Of a stretch of 64,000 bases of DNA, positions 36,262 to 46,611 are shown piece after piece. Every line of letters begins with the position of its first letter. The first letter of the stretch is position 1. This DNA comes from Oscheius onirici. Its lineage: Eukaryota > Nematoda > Chromadorea > Rhabditida > Rhabditidae. The DNA lies in the NCBI GenBank assembly GCA_932521025.1, contig OW051473.1, forward strand, positions 4,402,001 to 4,466,000, written 5' to 3'. The notes beneath the pieces were generated by a model. It made no database searches. It was given only the letters and a program-made list of their open reading frames with translations, and was not told where the DNA came from. Position numbers and translations under genes: made by a program.

Positions 36262-37634
36262 ATGCGGTTTCTTTTACTCCTTGGGCTTTGCGGGTTAGCC
36301 TTCTCCTTTTCATGTAAAGATCAGAATGGCAAGGACGTTGACTGGTTAGTTTCAAATGTCTTCTTTCAATCTCGCCTTAGGTGGGCTGTGTACAAAATGC
36401 CTATCGAGCAGGACAATTCTGTTCCTGGTATTGCTGAAGGAGTAGCCTGGTATTACGTCGACGTGAACAAGAAGGGGGCTCTTATGCCTTCGCAAGAAAC
36501 TTTGAATAGTAAGAAGCAGGTAAGGATGTTCTTATGTTCGTCTTGTAACCGAATTTCAGGCTATTGCTTACACTCTTCAACAGTACTACGATGTGCAGAA
36601 CGATCCTTCAATTTTCCACGTCATGTACAACGACGAACCTTATGTTGCACCGACAGGTGCTCCAGCAGCTCCCGAGTCTTGGTTCGACAAAATTTCCAAC
36701 TACTTTGATACTTCTAATGCTGCTGCAGTCCAAAAGGGACACACTAAAGGTTAGTCTACATAAGAAAGTGGATACCTTTAAAGGCGTTTCTTTCTTCAAT
36801 AAGACCAATGGAGTCTGGTACGTTCACAGTGTGCCACTGTTCCCTCCTCCTGATAAGTACGAATACCCTGATTCGGGGCATATATACGGGCAGACGATGC
36901 TGTGCATGAGTTTCAAGTACTCCGAGTTGGCCAAGATCGGTACTCAGCTGTACTATAACAATCCCCAGATCTACTCCTCTCGACTTCCGTCGGATATGGC
37001 TCAGGATAACCCGGACCTGGCCAAGGTACTTGCCGAATCTTGAACAAACTAACTTTTCAGGTTATTGGAAACCAACACAAGTCTGGTGCTCCCCAAAGCA
37101 GCATTGTCGATTTGACAACGGTAGGCGGCTCTTCGTTCAAATCTTTTGCAAAAACCAATGAGTTTAACAACGGCGAGTCTTGTTATTAAAAACAAAATTG
37201 AATAGTTTTTAGATCTTTACGATGGTCTCATCGCTCCAATATTGAAAACGAACCTGTATGCGGAAACGTGGAGACGTGGTTCTGTTATCCCTGTCAATTG
37301 CAAACAGCAATATTTCACTTTGGATGCCCAAAACATGAAAATTGGAAGCACTGCCGAGTTCTCTTACACAAAGGATCATACGAAAATGGCTCGATCTGTC
37401 GACACCACGAAGCCGTATGTCTGTATCGGTGACATCAACAGAATGGTCAGTTTTTGTTTGCTTCACCCTGACCCATCAATCCATTTTCAGCAATCCCAAT
37501 ACAGTAGAGGTGGAGGAAGTGAGTGTATATCGTCCACGTTCCTCTGGAATGCTTTTAACGTTTTTGTTGATACAAATTCCTGTCCTGCTCCTGGAAAAGA
37601 CTTTCTTCGTGGAAATCGGGTTCCACTCGACTAA
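36262..37634 (+). CDS. Deoxyribonuclease II (secreted or lysosomal)
   Basis: Acid endonuclease that cuts DNA without metal ions, giving 3'-phosphates. Starts with a signal peptide, MRFLLLLGLCGLAFSFS, then C-K-D-Q-N-G-K-D-V-D-W and, after a short intron, WAVYKMP, the usual DNase II N-terminal pattern. Exons are 36262-36344, ~36381-36519, ~36559-36749, ~36783-37026, ~37061-37120, ~37210-37443 and ~37490-37634. The first half contains QKGHTKG, the first HxK catalytic motif; the second half has the second, DHTKMA, followed by KPYVCIGDINRM and a RGGGSEC motif that are typical of the family. Both histidines are present, so it should be active. It ends FLRGNRVPLD; AATAAA follows at about 37642. Trichinellid nematodes are known to have expanded, secreted DNase II families, which fits this assignment. 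Length about 360 residues is normal. Confidence 0.93.
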
Positions 37635-37696
37635 TCAGTGCAATAAAGTTCAACAAAAGTCTTTTGGATCATTTTGCTCTGCTGTTTCAAGATAGT

Positions 37697-38320
37697 TGGT
37701 ATACTTTATCACCCCCGCCCCCCGTGGCCATTCACAACGCGGGGGGGTTAAAGTATACCATAGGTTTTTCACTCGAGTGCTTACCCAGCTTGTTTAGAGT
37801 CAGTTTGACTTCTTGAGTCATTTTCAGTTTTTCGACTACTAGAACTTTTTCAAGCTTTGCGATATTCTACAATCTTGTAGAGGAGATCAAAAGCTACAAC
37901 TTTGCAGAACATCACGAAGCTGGATAACCTTTTCTTCATGTTGGAAATTCAGTTGGCATGGATGAGTTGGTGCAGGTAATCTCGAGACAATCTCCCAACT
38001 GGATTTCCAACATGAAGAAAAGGTTATCTAGCTTCGGGATGTTCTGCAAAGTTGTAGCTTTTGATCTCTTCTATAAGATTATAAAACATCGCGAAGCTTG
38101 AAAATGAGTTCTAGTAGTCGAAAAACTGAAAATGACTCAAGAAGTCAAACTGACTCTAAACAAGCTGGGTAAGCGTTCAAACCTTAGATAAACAGTGGAA
38201 AAAAGATAATAATAGCTTACTTACACTTTATTTATCATTTGCCCTTCTTTACGGAGCGATTTGGAGTGAAAAACCTATAGTATACTTTATCCCCCCCGCG
38301 CTGAATGGCCACGGGCGGAG
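37697..38320. mobile_element. Foldback (long inverted repeat) element
   Basis: Two long arms face each other: roughly 37741-37956 and 37995-38174 continuing at about 38264-38320. Matching blocks include CATGAAGAAAAGGTTATC, AAAGTTGTAGCTTTTGATCT and CAAGCTGGGTAAGC on one arm and their complements on the other, around a loop of about 38 bp. The outer parts hold GTATACTTTA next to runs of C or G. The right arm is interrupted by about 88 bp of non-matching DNA (38175-38263). No transposase frame is present, so it is a non-autonomous, MITE-like foldback element. It begins about 60 bp after the DNase II stop. Confidence 0.85.
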
Positions 38321-39060
38321 GATAACGCAACCTGCCCGTTTCAAGATTAACCCCGAGGGAGGCACAATTGCCGCCCATCAGTCAGAAAATCGGAACGGAT
38401 ATCATAACATTTCACTTCCTGCTCTTTTGAAACGATTTCATATCCTTTCAAAGGAAATACTAGTTGAAAAACGTCCTAGGTGTATGGCCCTGCGCTGTAC
38501 AGTAAAACAAAAATGATGGATTGCGGTCAACTTCTTCAGCGACGCAGACAGAATGTTGCGTTTTTGACCTCTGTATTCTGAAGCACGTTTTCTCTTTTTC
38601 TCTCGGTGAAGTGTCTTATTTCAAAATTCAAAGAACGTCAGTTGGAAGCTCATAAATTGTCCACATTTACACTCTTTGCACTCACATGCTGGCCGTTCAG
38701 TAGGGGAGAAAGGGTCTAGGTTTGATCAGGCTCACAACAGCTGTGTTGATCTATTCACTCAAAGTCTCAAGAGATTTTTTTGTTTTTGTGCAAAATGTAG
38801 TGGACGAAAATGCGATTTTCTGAACGAATAGAGTTTACGGTTTAGACTTCCAACAGAGTGTCTCATGCAACCTGTTTGCTATTGTCAAAAATCTTTTCAC
38901 TGCCAAAAACAGTGATCTCAAGGGCAGTCTTTGACGTACTCGACTACGTTCACGATTATCATCTTATGGTCGCATCGGCCGTATATAAATCATGAATCTT
39001 TGGCCTGTGAATCATTTTTGTTCACATCATTCGTTTAAAATTCCCATAGTTTATATTGAA
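38321..39060. other. No gene recognised
   Basis: AT-rich intergenic DNA right of the foldback element. No exon, RNA gene or clear repeat was seen up to the TATA-like site at 39062. Confidence 0.4.
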
Positions 39061-39061
39061 G

Positions 39062-39075
39062 CATATATAAAAGGG
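39062..39075 (+). promoter_or_regulatory. TATA-box core promoter
   Basis: The sequence CATATATAAAAGGG is an excellent match to a metazoan TATA box. A spliced open frame starts about 150 bp downstream, which makes it a plausible promoter rather than chance. Confidence 0.5.
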
Positions 39076-39212
39076 ACACTCATATTGAAAGCGATCGCTT
39101 CGTCTGCCATATCTGCTCTTTTCCAACGGTAATTTTTTCTATATTTCCTTCCGAGTGACTGTTTGATTTCTAAAGAAAAAAACCTGTTTCTTCTCGTTCC
39201 AGTTCTTTAACA

Positions 39213-39526
39213 ATGAGACAAGGTCAGTACCATAAATTTGTCTTTGAGAATCTTCGCTACTTCTCGTCAATTAAACTTTCTGGGTTTTAGTTTTCCTCAT
39301 ATTATCATGCCTTATCCGAAAACTCGCAAACATCTACCCAGGTTTGGAGATTGAACGCAGTTTTTCTCTTTTCTTTTTTCCCTTTTTCTCCACGTCATTT
39401 TCAGTTTTTTATGCATCTTATTTCGTATTCAGAACACCTCGTCTGCCTCCCACTTCCTTTATATCCAATTGTGCTTCCTGTCTGGGCTGCAGGTCTCTCT
39501 TCGCAATGGCGAACCATATTTCGTAA
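39213..39526 (+). CDS. Possible small spliced protein, about 60 residues
   Basis: After the TATA-like site, ATG at 39213 is followed by GTCAGT-type donor, a TTTTAG acceptor near 39290, and a second intron near 39342-39404. Joined, the reading is MRQVFLILSCLIRKLANIYP then VFYASYFVFRTPRLPPTS and ends near 39524 with a TAA. The start is hydrophobic and could be a signal peptide or anchor; the rest has three cysteines near the end. No family recognised. Other splice choices are possible and the whole model may be spurious. Confidence 0.25.
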
Positions 39527-39990
39527 AAACTGATTTTGTCACATTTATCCTTTAAGGTCTCAATCAGTTATCTATCAAAATATAACTTGAATCCCTTTTT
39601 TTATATTCATGGTGGGGTTCATCATTCAAAAGCACCTTAAAGTCAGTTTTTTGGCATAGCAAATATTCTCGATAAACAAACGTATGACTTACATATGATC
39701 AACCAAATGGGTTCTTAGACAGTAAATAAGCGGCCGATAGCAATCAGTAGCGTCGATGAGAACGAGGATTGGCCATATCACAAAATCAAGTTGGTGATGT
39801 CGCTATAATTTGTGACTCTTGTCTCACAACTTGTTATAGCATGTCAAACAACCTTTTTGTTCTTTTCATCATTAAATTAACAAACACTTCCTATACTTCC
39901 CGCCATGCTTCCAGTGACTCTCGAAGCAGATTTTTTGTTTGTACCTTGATTACGACTATTCGTTGTTATTTTAAAAACCTTTTTATTCGG
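39527..39990. other. No gene recognised
   Basis: Ordinary AT-rich sequence without an exon chain between the possible small gene and the retroposon-like repeat. Confidence 0.35.
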
Positions 39991-40140
39991 TATTCAAGAT
40001 AGACTGAGATCACATCCGAAGAGTAGAGAGATCTTGGAGTGATGATGAGCGGGTTGAATTATCAGGGTTGCTCAAGGTACGGGATCCGCTGGACAGGCTA
40101 GGCTGACGAGAGCTGTCAGGGTAGACTACCTTCGTGTACT
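39988..40140 (-). repeat. Retroposon-like dispersed repeat, copy 1
   Basis: About 130 bp match the stretch at 51140-51300: shared blocks include ATCCGAAGAGT, TCTTGGAGTGATGATGAG, GGACAGGCTAGGCTG and GGGTAGACTACCTTCGTGTA. Read on the minus strand it ends in GAATA(A)AAAAGG, so the 3' tail of a retroposon would lie at the left. Partial frame on the minus strand reads KVVYPDSSRQPSLSSGSRT. Confidence 0.6.
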
Positions 40141-40869
40141 ACCACCTTGGATTGAACTTGCGATCGCTTTCTTTATAGACTGTCATCCTATCCACTTGAC
40201 TATGAGGGCCCTATTTTATTCGTCCTTATTGTTAGTTTCAACAATTTCTCTCAATCATTTGCATTTTTTCCTCTATCACATATATTTTATGAAATTCAGT
40301 GCAATGAAAATCGAAAAATTTCTCTAAAAGACAAAAACTCATTTTATGTCGTCACATTGCCAATCGAGAGTAGTTTTCTCAATGCACACAGTTTAGTCAA
40401 ATTTGAAGCTCAGATATTTAAACTTCATCTCAAACAAGATCCATACTTTTGACGTTGTTTATGGTCATTTAAACTCCTTCCTGACCTGTATCACATGATT
40501 AGTCGGATTCAACACGCATTCTTTTGATCGATCTCTTTGTTCTCTCCGATTCTTTGAAAATACATACAATAACCTCTTTTGTCTATTTTATATTATCATT
40601 TTATTGGACCGGGAAAGGTCAATATATTGTTTTGCTTGCTTACAAACACCTCTACGTCTTATGTATTGTTGACATATTCACTACTATATCCCTACATCCA
40701 TTCCTTATCTATATTCGGTGTATTAATTGAATTCCTTGATGCTAAAATGAATTCCTTGATGCATTTTCTGCTAAAAAAGTTGTGGAATATTTTTCTGCAA
40801 GTTTATCTACGCACTTTCGGGGCTAAGTGATTTATTTTTGTCCGTTTTCAAAACAGTTAACAGTTTGCT

Positions 40870-41241
40870 ATCTGATCCCTCTATCTGAAGAAGATGGAAA
40901 GAAGAATGGTTGGAGTCACAAGGATGCATAGATAGACGAACGAGAGGGTAAGAAATATTACCAAGGTACAAGACTGAATGAGAACTGCCGATAGAAGGAA
41001 ACTCAGTTGGGCAAGAAAAATCACGACAATGAATTTGGAAAGATGGACGCGTGCTACTGCCACTTGGATGCCATACGATAGGAGGAGACTAAGAGCCTCA
41101 ACCTCCGGCTCGATGGAGAGACTATGTCAAGAAAAGTTTTGATAGAAGCTGGTGGAATGTGTCTAGCGACGAATGGGAACGGGTCATCGACCATCATAGA
41201 TAAATCTACGATATGGAAATAAATAAATAAATCTGATCCCT
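40870..41241 (+). mobile_element. 5'-truncated LINE 3' end with 11 bp TSD
   Basis: Sequence 40881-41230 is flanked by identical 11 bp copies of ATCTGATCCCT (40870-40880 and 41231-41241). The insert ends in a (AAAT)n-type tail. Within it, from about 40894, the frame-broken product reads MERRMVGVTRMHR, then NERVRNITKVQD, then RKLSWARKITTMNLERWTRA, then a shifted RWRDYVKKSFDRSWWNV. This is the typical end of the reverse-transcriptase ORF of RTE/R4-type non-LTR elements. It contains stops and a frame change, so it is a dead copy. Confidence 0.85.
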
Positions 41242-42920
41242 TTCCAGATCAATTATGTTCATGTCCTTCTGTTCCTGTGTCCTCTGCACTCCTGCCCGTT
41301 TGTCCCTTTTCCTCCATTTTCAACTTCTCGACTTTTTTCTCTGTCTCTGATTCTGCAATGTGTTCTGTCCTTCCCGGTCGTCTCCTATCCCTATCCATTG
41401 TCATCTGTTTTTTTCCTTCTCTACCACTTACGATAACCATATCGCCATGTCCCCTTTCTTTTGTCCAATTTTTCCCTCCTGTCGTCCCTGTAACTTGAAG
41501 TAATTTTCGTGTGCATATTCTTCCCTGCTGCTATTTCCATGTGCTCCTGTTCTCCTTTATCCTGTTCCAGTTGTCATATCGCCCCCTTGGAGCTAAACTT
41601 ATAGTAGAAATCCCCTTAAACGTTTTCCAGTATTTATAGCCCAGCACTTGATTCTCTACTGTCTGGAAACTATCCCCAGTAAAAAATTATCAAAGCCGAC
41701 GCACATGCGAATTGACTTGTCTAATCTTGTTACTACTAACTTCTTTCCTTTAATTGTGCGCACAAATCCCTATGTTTTGAATGCCAATTAAACCTTCCGA
41801 CGGACAGACACATACACAGAGACATCTGGGAGAATATAAAATAGATATAACGCTTTTTCTGAAACTATTCTGCCAAACTCGAAGTTGCAAAAACTCTTAA
41901 ACGCGGATTAGCCCTGTTTAAAGTGTGTTTCAATAGGATGTTCTCGTGGTTGCACTTGGTATTCCATTGCTTCCAACGCTTTACATATATCCCTTTTGTG
42001 CCGTCAAACCCCACATCTTTTGTTGTCTTTCTAGTCTTTCTGCGCTTGTTTTCAAATAACTTGTTTTTTCGTAAATCGAACAAAAGCAGTTATGTTTACT
42101 AGATGGACTTTTATTACTCACTTTCCATAGTATGCAAAACAGTGACTCATAATCTGTTTCGTACATGCCCTGTTCTTTGAAATTTCATCGAACTTTGTCG
42201 TATAAACTATACACGGCAGCTTACGCTCTCCACGGGTTTTTGATATAAGCTAGCACTGCTTAGCAGCGAGAGAGCATAAATGACACATTGGCAAATTGAC
42301 AGCAGTTTTCTATTCAAAGATCTTTGCGGTCAACGTCTGATCTACAGTTGTTGGCTGAAAAATTGCCTGTCATGGACTATGAGTGCCGGTTTTCGACTGT
42401 GATAATAGAAGTAGGAACAATCTGTGGTGACCCGCTCCCACCCAACAGTTCGCCCATTATCCCCTTTCTATCCTCACCAGCGTGTTGTGCGTCCATTCAA
42501 AAACCAGGCTGCTCCTTTTGACTGTACCCCAATGAATTATCATATACGTCATCACGTATTCCCCGCCTCTCTACGGCTACCCTATTCAAATAGGTCGGCT
42601 TCCGAATCTGAGAACCATTTTTGGAATCACCCACTGGCCGAATTCGTCAGGGGTCAAACCTGTCTTTGAAGCCTAGGCTTTGACTCTTTTGCAACTGTTG
42701 ACTGATATTCTCCCAATCAGAATCTCTTGCCGAACTTGGTGTTTAATTGTTGTCTATGAACGAAAATCAAATGTGGCAGTATTTTCCAATTTCCCTAGTT
42801 GTCTTCCCTATATTCCCTAGTTAAGTTTTGGCAATTTTTCCTGAAATACTGGAAAGAAATACTGCGATTTCTATGCTGAAACGTGTTTTCGACAGTTTAT
42901 AGTACAGACTACGCGCGTTG
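41242..42920. other. No gene recognised; pyrimidine-rich tract
   Basis: Between the LINE fragment and the SLC17 promoter. From about 41255 to 41600 the plus strand is strongly C/T-rich. No exon chain is seen on either strand. Confidence 0.4.
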
Positions 42921-42923
42921 ACT

Positions 42924-42932
42924 TATATAAAA
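42924..42932 (+). promoter_or_regulatory. TATA box of the SLC17-like gene
   Basis: TATATAAAA lies about 85 bp upstream of the ATG at 43009, a fitting distance for a core promoter with a short leader. Confidence 0.5.
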
Positions 42933-43008
42933 CGCCATCTCGTTGATATTCACGTTGATCTCTGTCTGCTCTCTATATCGTTGCCGCATCTACTGTTTTT
43001 CTTTCAGT

Positions 43009-44801
43009 ATGAAGCAAGAAGCTGAGGCTGGTTGTGTGAGCACACGGGTACGCTATGTGATTTTGTTTCTGGGTAATATTTTTCAAACATTGAAAATTAG
43101 TTTACATTTTAGGATCAGCCTGTATTGCTTCAATCGCCTCTAACATGATCGTGCTGAATTTCACGCTCATCTGTATGGGTACATCCACAAATGAAACCAC
43201 GGTAAGTGGACGAGATCAATCGGTATCATTCACGTCATGATTCCTTTGTCTTCCAAGGTCATGCGGAAAACCACCAGATTGCTTCAGAAAAATCTTTAAA
43301 AATCGTCTGTTTTAGAGTCCTGTGGCACCCAAAGGTCCGTTTGATTATGATCAGACGGAAAAAAGCCAGCTTATGTGGGCTGTTGCCATCGGAACCCTGC
43401 TGGCAGCCTGGCCATTTCACTGGTAGGGGAAAAAGCTGACTGGTATAACGGAATTTTAGGCTTTACCAGAAATACGGAGCCCGGTGGGTCTTCTTTGCTG
43501 CTGGGGCAGTGTCCACCGTGTCCACAGCCCTGATTCCCACGGTAGCTGCCTACAACTTCAATCTCTTCCTTCTCGTTAGATTCTTCCAGGCAACCAATAT
43601 ATTCCTTCATTAGAAAAACTAAATTTAGGGTGTTTCTTTCGGAGCAGACTTTGCTGCCATAGGATTGATCGTCGTTCACTGGGCTTCCCTCAAGCAGCAC
43701 GGACTCTTCATTTCTCTTCTCTCGTCCTTCTCTCAAATTTCGGTTATGTTCACCATGCCTGTGGCAGGAGAGGTAGAGAAAGATGTTTCGTGAAAACCTT
43801 TTGATTTCAGCTTTGTGAATCCAGCTATGGATGGACTTCTGTCTACTACGTACATGCCATGTTGAGTGCAATTCTTTTCACTGCCTGGCTGTTCTACTAC
43901 AGAAACAACCCGGCCAACCATCCCAGCATGACCGATGTCGAGTTGGAAAAGATCAGAAGAAACAAGGGCAACGTCGATGTGCATGAAGAGACTCCGATCA
44001 AGGCTATCATGACCAACCCCGTCATGTGGGCAGTGTGGCTTTCTGCTTTTGGAGAACTGCTGATGTCTCAATTCATTGTCATGTACGGACCTATTTATTT
44101 GAAAGAGGTTCTCGGATTCCGTGTGGCCCACACAGGATACGTTGTTGCCGTTCCTCGCGCTCTTCATCTGGCTTGCAAGATCTTCTCCGGCATTCTAAGT
44201 GACAAAATCAAGTATGTAATCTATATTGTGTAACACGAACCTCATGTTCAGATGCTTGTCCGAGACTTGGAAGATGCGAATCTTCAATACGATCGCCCTC
44301 AAAGTTTCTGGTGTTTTCTTCTGTCTTCTCGGATTCCTGTCCGCCGAATATGCCAATTACTCTGTGTTCGTCTTGATCATCATCGAAATTTCAACCGGAT
44401 TTATCTGCGGAGGCTTTTATAAATGTGCCACTCTTGTAGCTAGGTAAAATCTAACAATGGTTGTTTCAATCCTCATTTCAGGCAGCATTCCCATTTCGTC
44501 CTGTCTCAAATCCAGTTCATCAAATGTATGTCTCTTTTCATCGAACCTCTTCTCGTCTTCTTGATCTGTCAAAACAACACGCTGGCCGAGTGGCGAATTG
44601 TTTTCCTTATTCACGGAGCCCTTCTTATTGGTTTGAACAGAAAACTGTCTACAACAACTGTCCTTTTCAGGCGGAAACATCATTTTCTGGTTCTTCGCTA
44701 CCGACGAGCCTGCCGAATTCACAAAGGCTTCTGCTCAAGAAATGAAGGAAATTCCGGAGGCAAAAAGGTCCGACAGCATCTCAAAAATCGAAATCTCCTA
44801 A
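43009..44801 (+). CDS. SLC17-type anion transporter (MFS)
   Basis: Twelve-helix carrier of the SLC17 group, which holds sialin, vesicular glutamate carriers and Na/phosphate co-transporters. Starts MKQEAEAGCVSTRVRYVILF (helix 1), then an extracellular loop MGTSTNETT with a possible N-glycosylation site. The family patterns WAVAIGTLLAAWPFHW, LLVRFFQGVSFGADFAAIGL and SLLSSFSQISVMFTMPVAGE are present, followed by YGWTSVYYVHAM and the central loop PSMTDVELEKIRRNKGN. The second half has PIKAIMTNPVMWAVWLSAFG, GFICGGFYKCATLVAR and LAEWRIVFLIHGALL, and it ends with TDEPAEFTKASAQEMKEI. Exons are about 43009-43070, 43113-43201, 43317-43424, 43459-43592, 43628-43772, 43810-44211, 44253-44442, 44480-44640, 44670-44801. 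Compared with sialin the arginine of helix 1 cannot be placed surely. Substrate is not predictable; nematodes have many such paralogues. Confidence 0.85.
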
Positions 44802-45825
44802 ATAGAAAAACGAAAAGCATAATATTTTCCGGTTGTGTCCACCGTGTCTGTACGAACCCCTGTGAACTGCCTTATCTTGCCATTGTGCACGATTCTTTGC
44901 GGGTACTTCACAAATTTGTGTTAAATAAACCTAATAATTTTGGTGCAATTGGTCCGAAAAACGAACCACATTAAGGCATTGAAACTTGTCGCGATTTCGT
45001 ATTCATGCCGCATTGCAAAACTGTCAGCCAAACAATAGCGTTTTTCATGGTTCCCAAAAGGTTACAGCAAGATCTTTTTATTGTTCTTAACAACATGCTC
45101 GGTTTTCAGACTGACCGCTGCCGACGACGAGTGAGTCCACGGGCCCTAAATGTTGTGATTTGCCGGTTCACTTCTACGTAGCAACAGTGCCTTTCTGTTA
45201 ATTCAGTGATCTAATTTGTTTTTCATTACTTTCCCAATTAAAGAGTTTCTATTTCAAGACTGACATTAAGTAAAAAGCTAAAACTATTTTTGGGCATCAC
45301 GGATTAAGAGTGTCAGCTAGAAAGACAGCCGCGTCTATCAATGACTCCACGAAATTTTCTAATAACTTTTGCAGAGTTTCGAGACAGATACTATTTTCAG
45401 AACCGATTGTAAATAATATTTCAGTCAGCGACGCTAATCTTTCTGCCAGACAATAAATGTTTGCCATGCATAGCCAAAGGAAATTTAACCGTTCGCGTGA
45501 ACAGTGCACGCTGTACGCAGCTGTTTGTTCGTTCCGGAATTTCGTTTGCACAAGGGGTTGCCGACCCAGGAGGTTCAGTCAATGTTGGCAGAGACCGCCG
45601 TGAGCCGACATGCCCTCGGGGTACTTACTATACTGTTGTCTTTTGAGAGACTCTTCTTCGACTATTGTTCCATTTCAGCAAAGACTTTTCTTTTACAAAA
45701 CAATCTTTTTTGTCAACCATCTGACGCAGAAATGAGGCATTGGCGCTCTTCCAGATGAATGTTGAGAAATCATCATCACGTCTTTTACACCTTACGACTT
45801 CCTTTATTGACGTCTATTATTTTAG
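44802..45825. other. Possible unplaced exons upstream of 45826
   Basis: Mostly non-coding, after the SLC17-like gene's AATAAA at about 44923. Short coding-like pieces occur near 45573-45608 (SMLAETAVSRHALG) and at 45731-45763 (NEALALFQMN, preceded by GCAG and followed by GTTGAG). They could be early exons of the gene seen at 45826-46611, but I cannot join them with certainty. Confidence 0.3.
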
Positions 45826-46611
45826 ATGGAGCGGGTTGCAGCCATTAGACTCAAGTTAGCCGTAATAATTGTGGCTACAATGAGGGTTTTATTCCAACAA
45901 TTTTTGAATTTTTTATCTGAAATACCATATATTCAGAATGTCAGTATTTTCTACACTATTCTGAGGTACGTAATATTTTTTTAATAACAAGGCATTTTTC
46001 AATAGAGAGTAGCGATTTTAAACCATAGATAGGTCCCCTTTCTGTCCGGGTTAGCTCATTTGCAAAAAATCGTTGTTTACTCCCAGAAAAGCAGCAAAAC
46101 AGACCAATAATATCAATCATAGCCATCTGCTGCGCGCGGCTTCTGTCTGACTGATGACTGTTGCGAAAGAAGGAGAGAAACATCAATAGCGTCTCTTTTC
46201 AGATTCATTCAAACGGAAACAAAGAAGATGACACCGTCAGCGGCAAGAGTAGTTCAAACTTGTTATTTGTCTCATAATCTATCTTAAGGGTTCGCCTCAA
46301 AATTCCTCTTTGCACATCCTCCCCGTGTACACTCTCGGAGACGGCAAACTTGAAAACATGGAATACGGTAGTGTTTAATTAGTCTGTTCAAAGGTGTCCA
46401 ACGCAGACAGTGTCTTGATCTTAAGGCTCTCACTGATGCATTCACAGACTTATTTTCAGTCACCGTGGACGAAGGAGAAGACAGTAGCGAAGTCTGTTAC
46501 ATTTCAGACCACAAAGTTGTACCCGGAGTCTTCAAAGAAAGTAGGACACTTATTTGTATGCTTTATCTTGAAAATATTCTGGCAAATTAAGTTTTCTGAA
46601 AACAAAACGTG
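45826..46611 (+). CDS. Unrecognised spliced gene (partial)
   Basis: Exons 45826-45964, ~46202-46253, ~46290-46370 and ~46395-46590 join with matching phase through donors GTACGT, GTAGTT and GTAGTG. The first reads MERVAAIRLKLAVIIVATMR and onward to FLNFLSEIPYIQNVSIFYTI; the later ones read GSPQNSSLHILPVYTLGDGK, then VQRRQCLDLKALTDAFTDLF, then SVTVDEGEDSSEVCYISDHK. The last exon runs to a TAA near 46588-46590, but a donor GTAGGA just before may lead on to further exons, perhaps those at 50130-50700. TTTTAG immediately precedes the ATG, so the true first exon may be upstream, or the site could be a spliced-leader acceptor. No family recognised. Confidence 0.4.

Noticed and set aside
41155-41241. 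Separate microsatellite (AAAT)n
   Set aside because: It is the 3' tail of the LINE fragment, ended by the target-site duplication.
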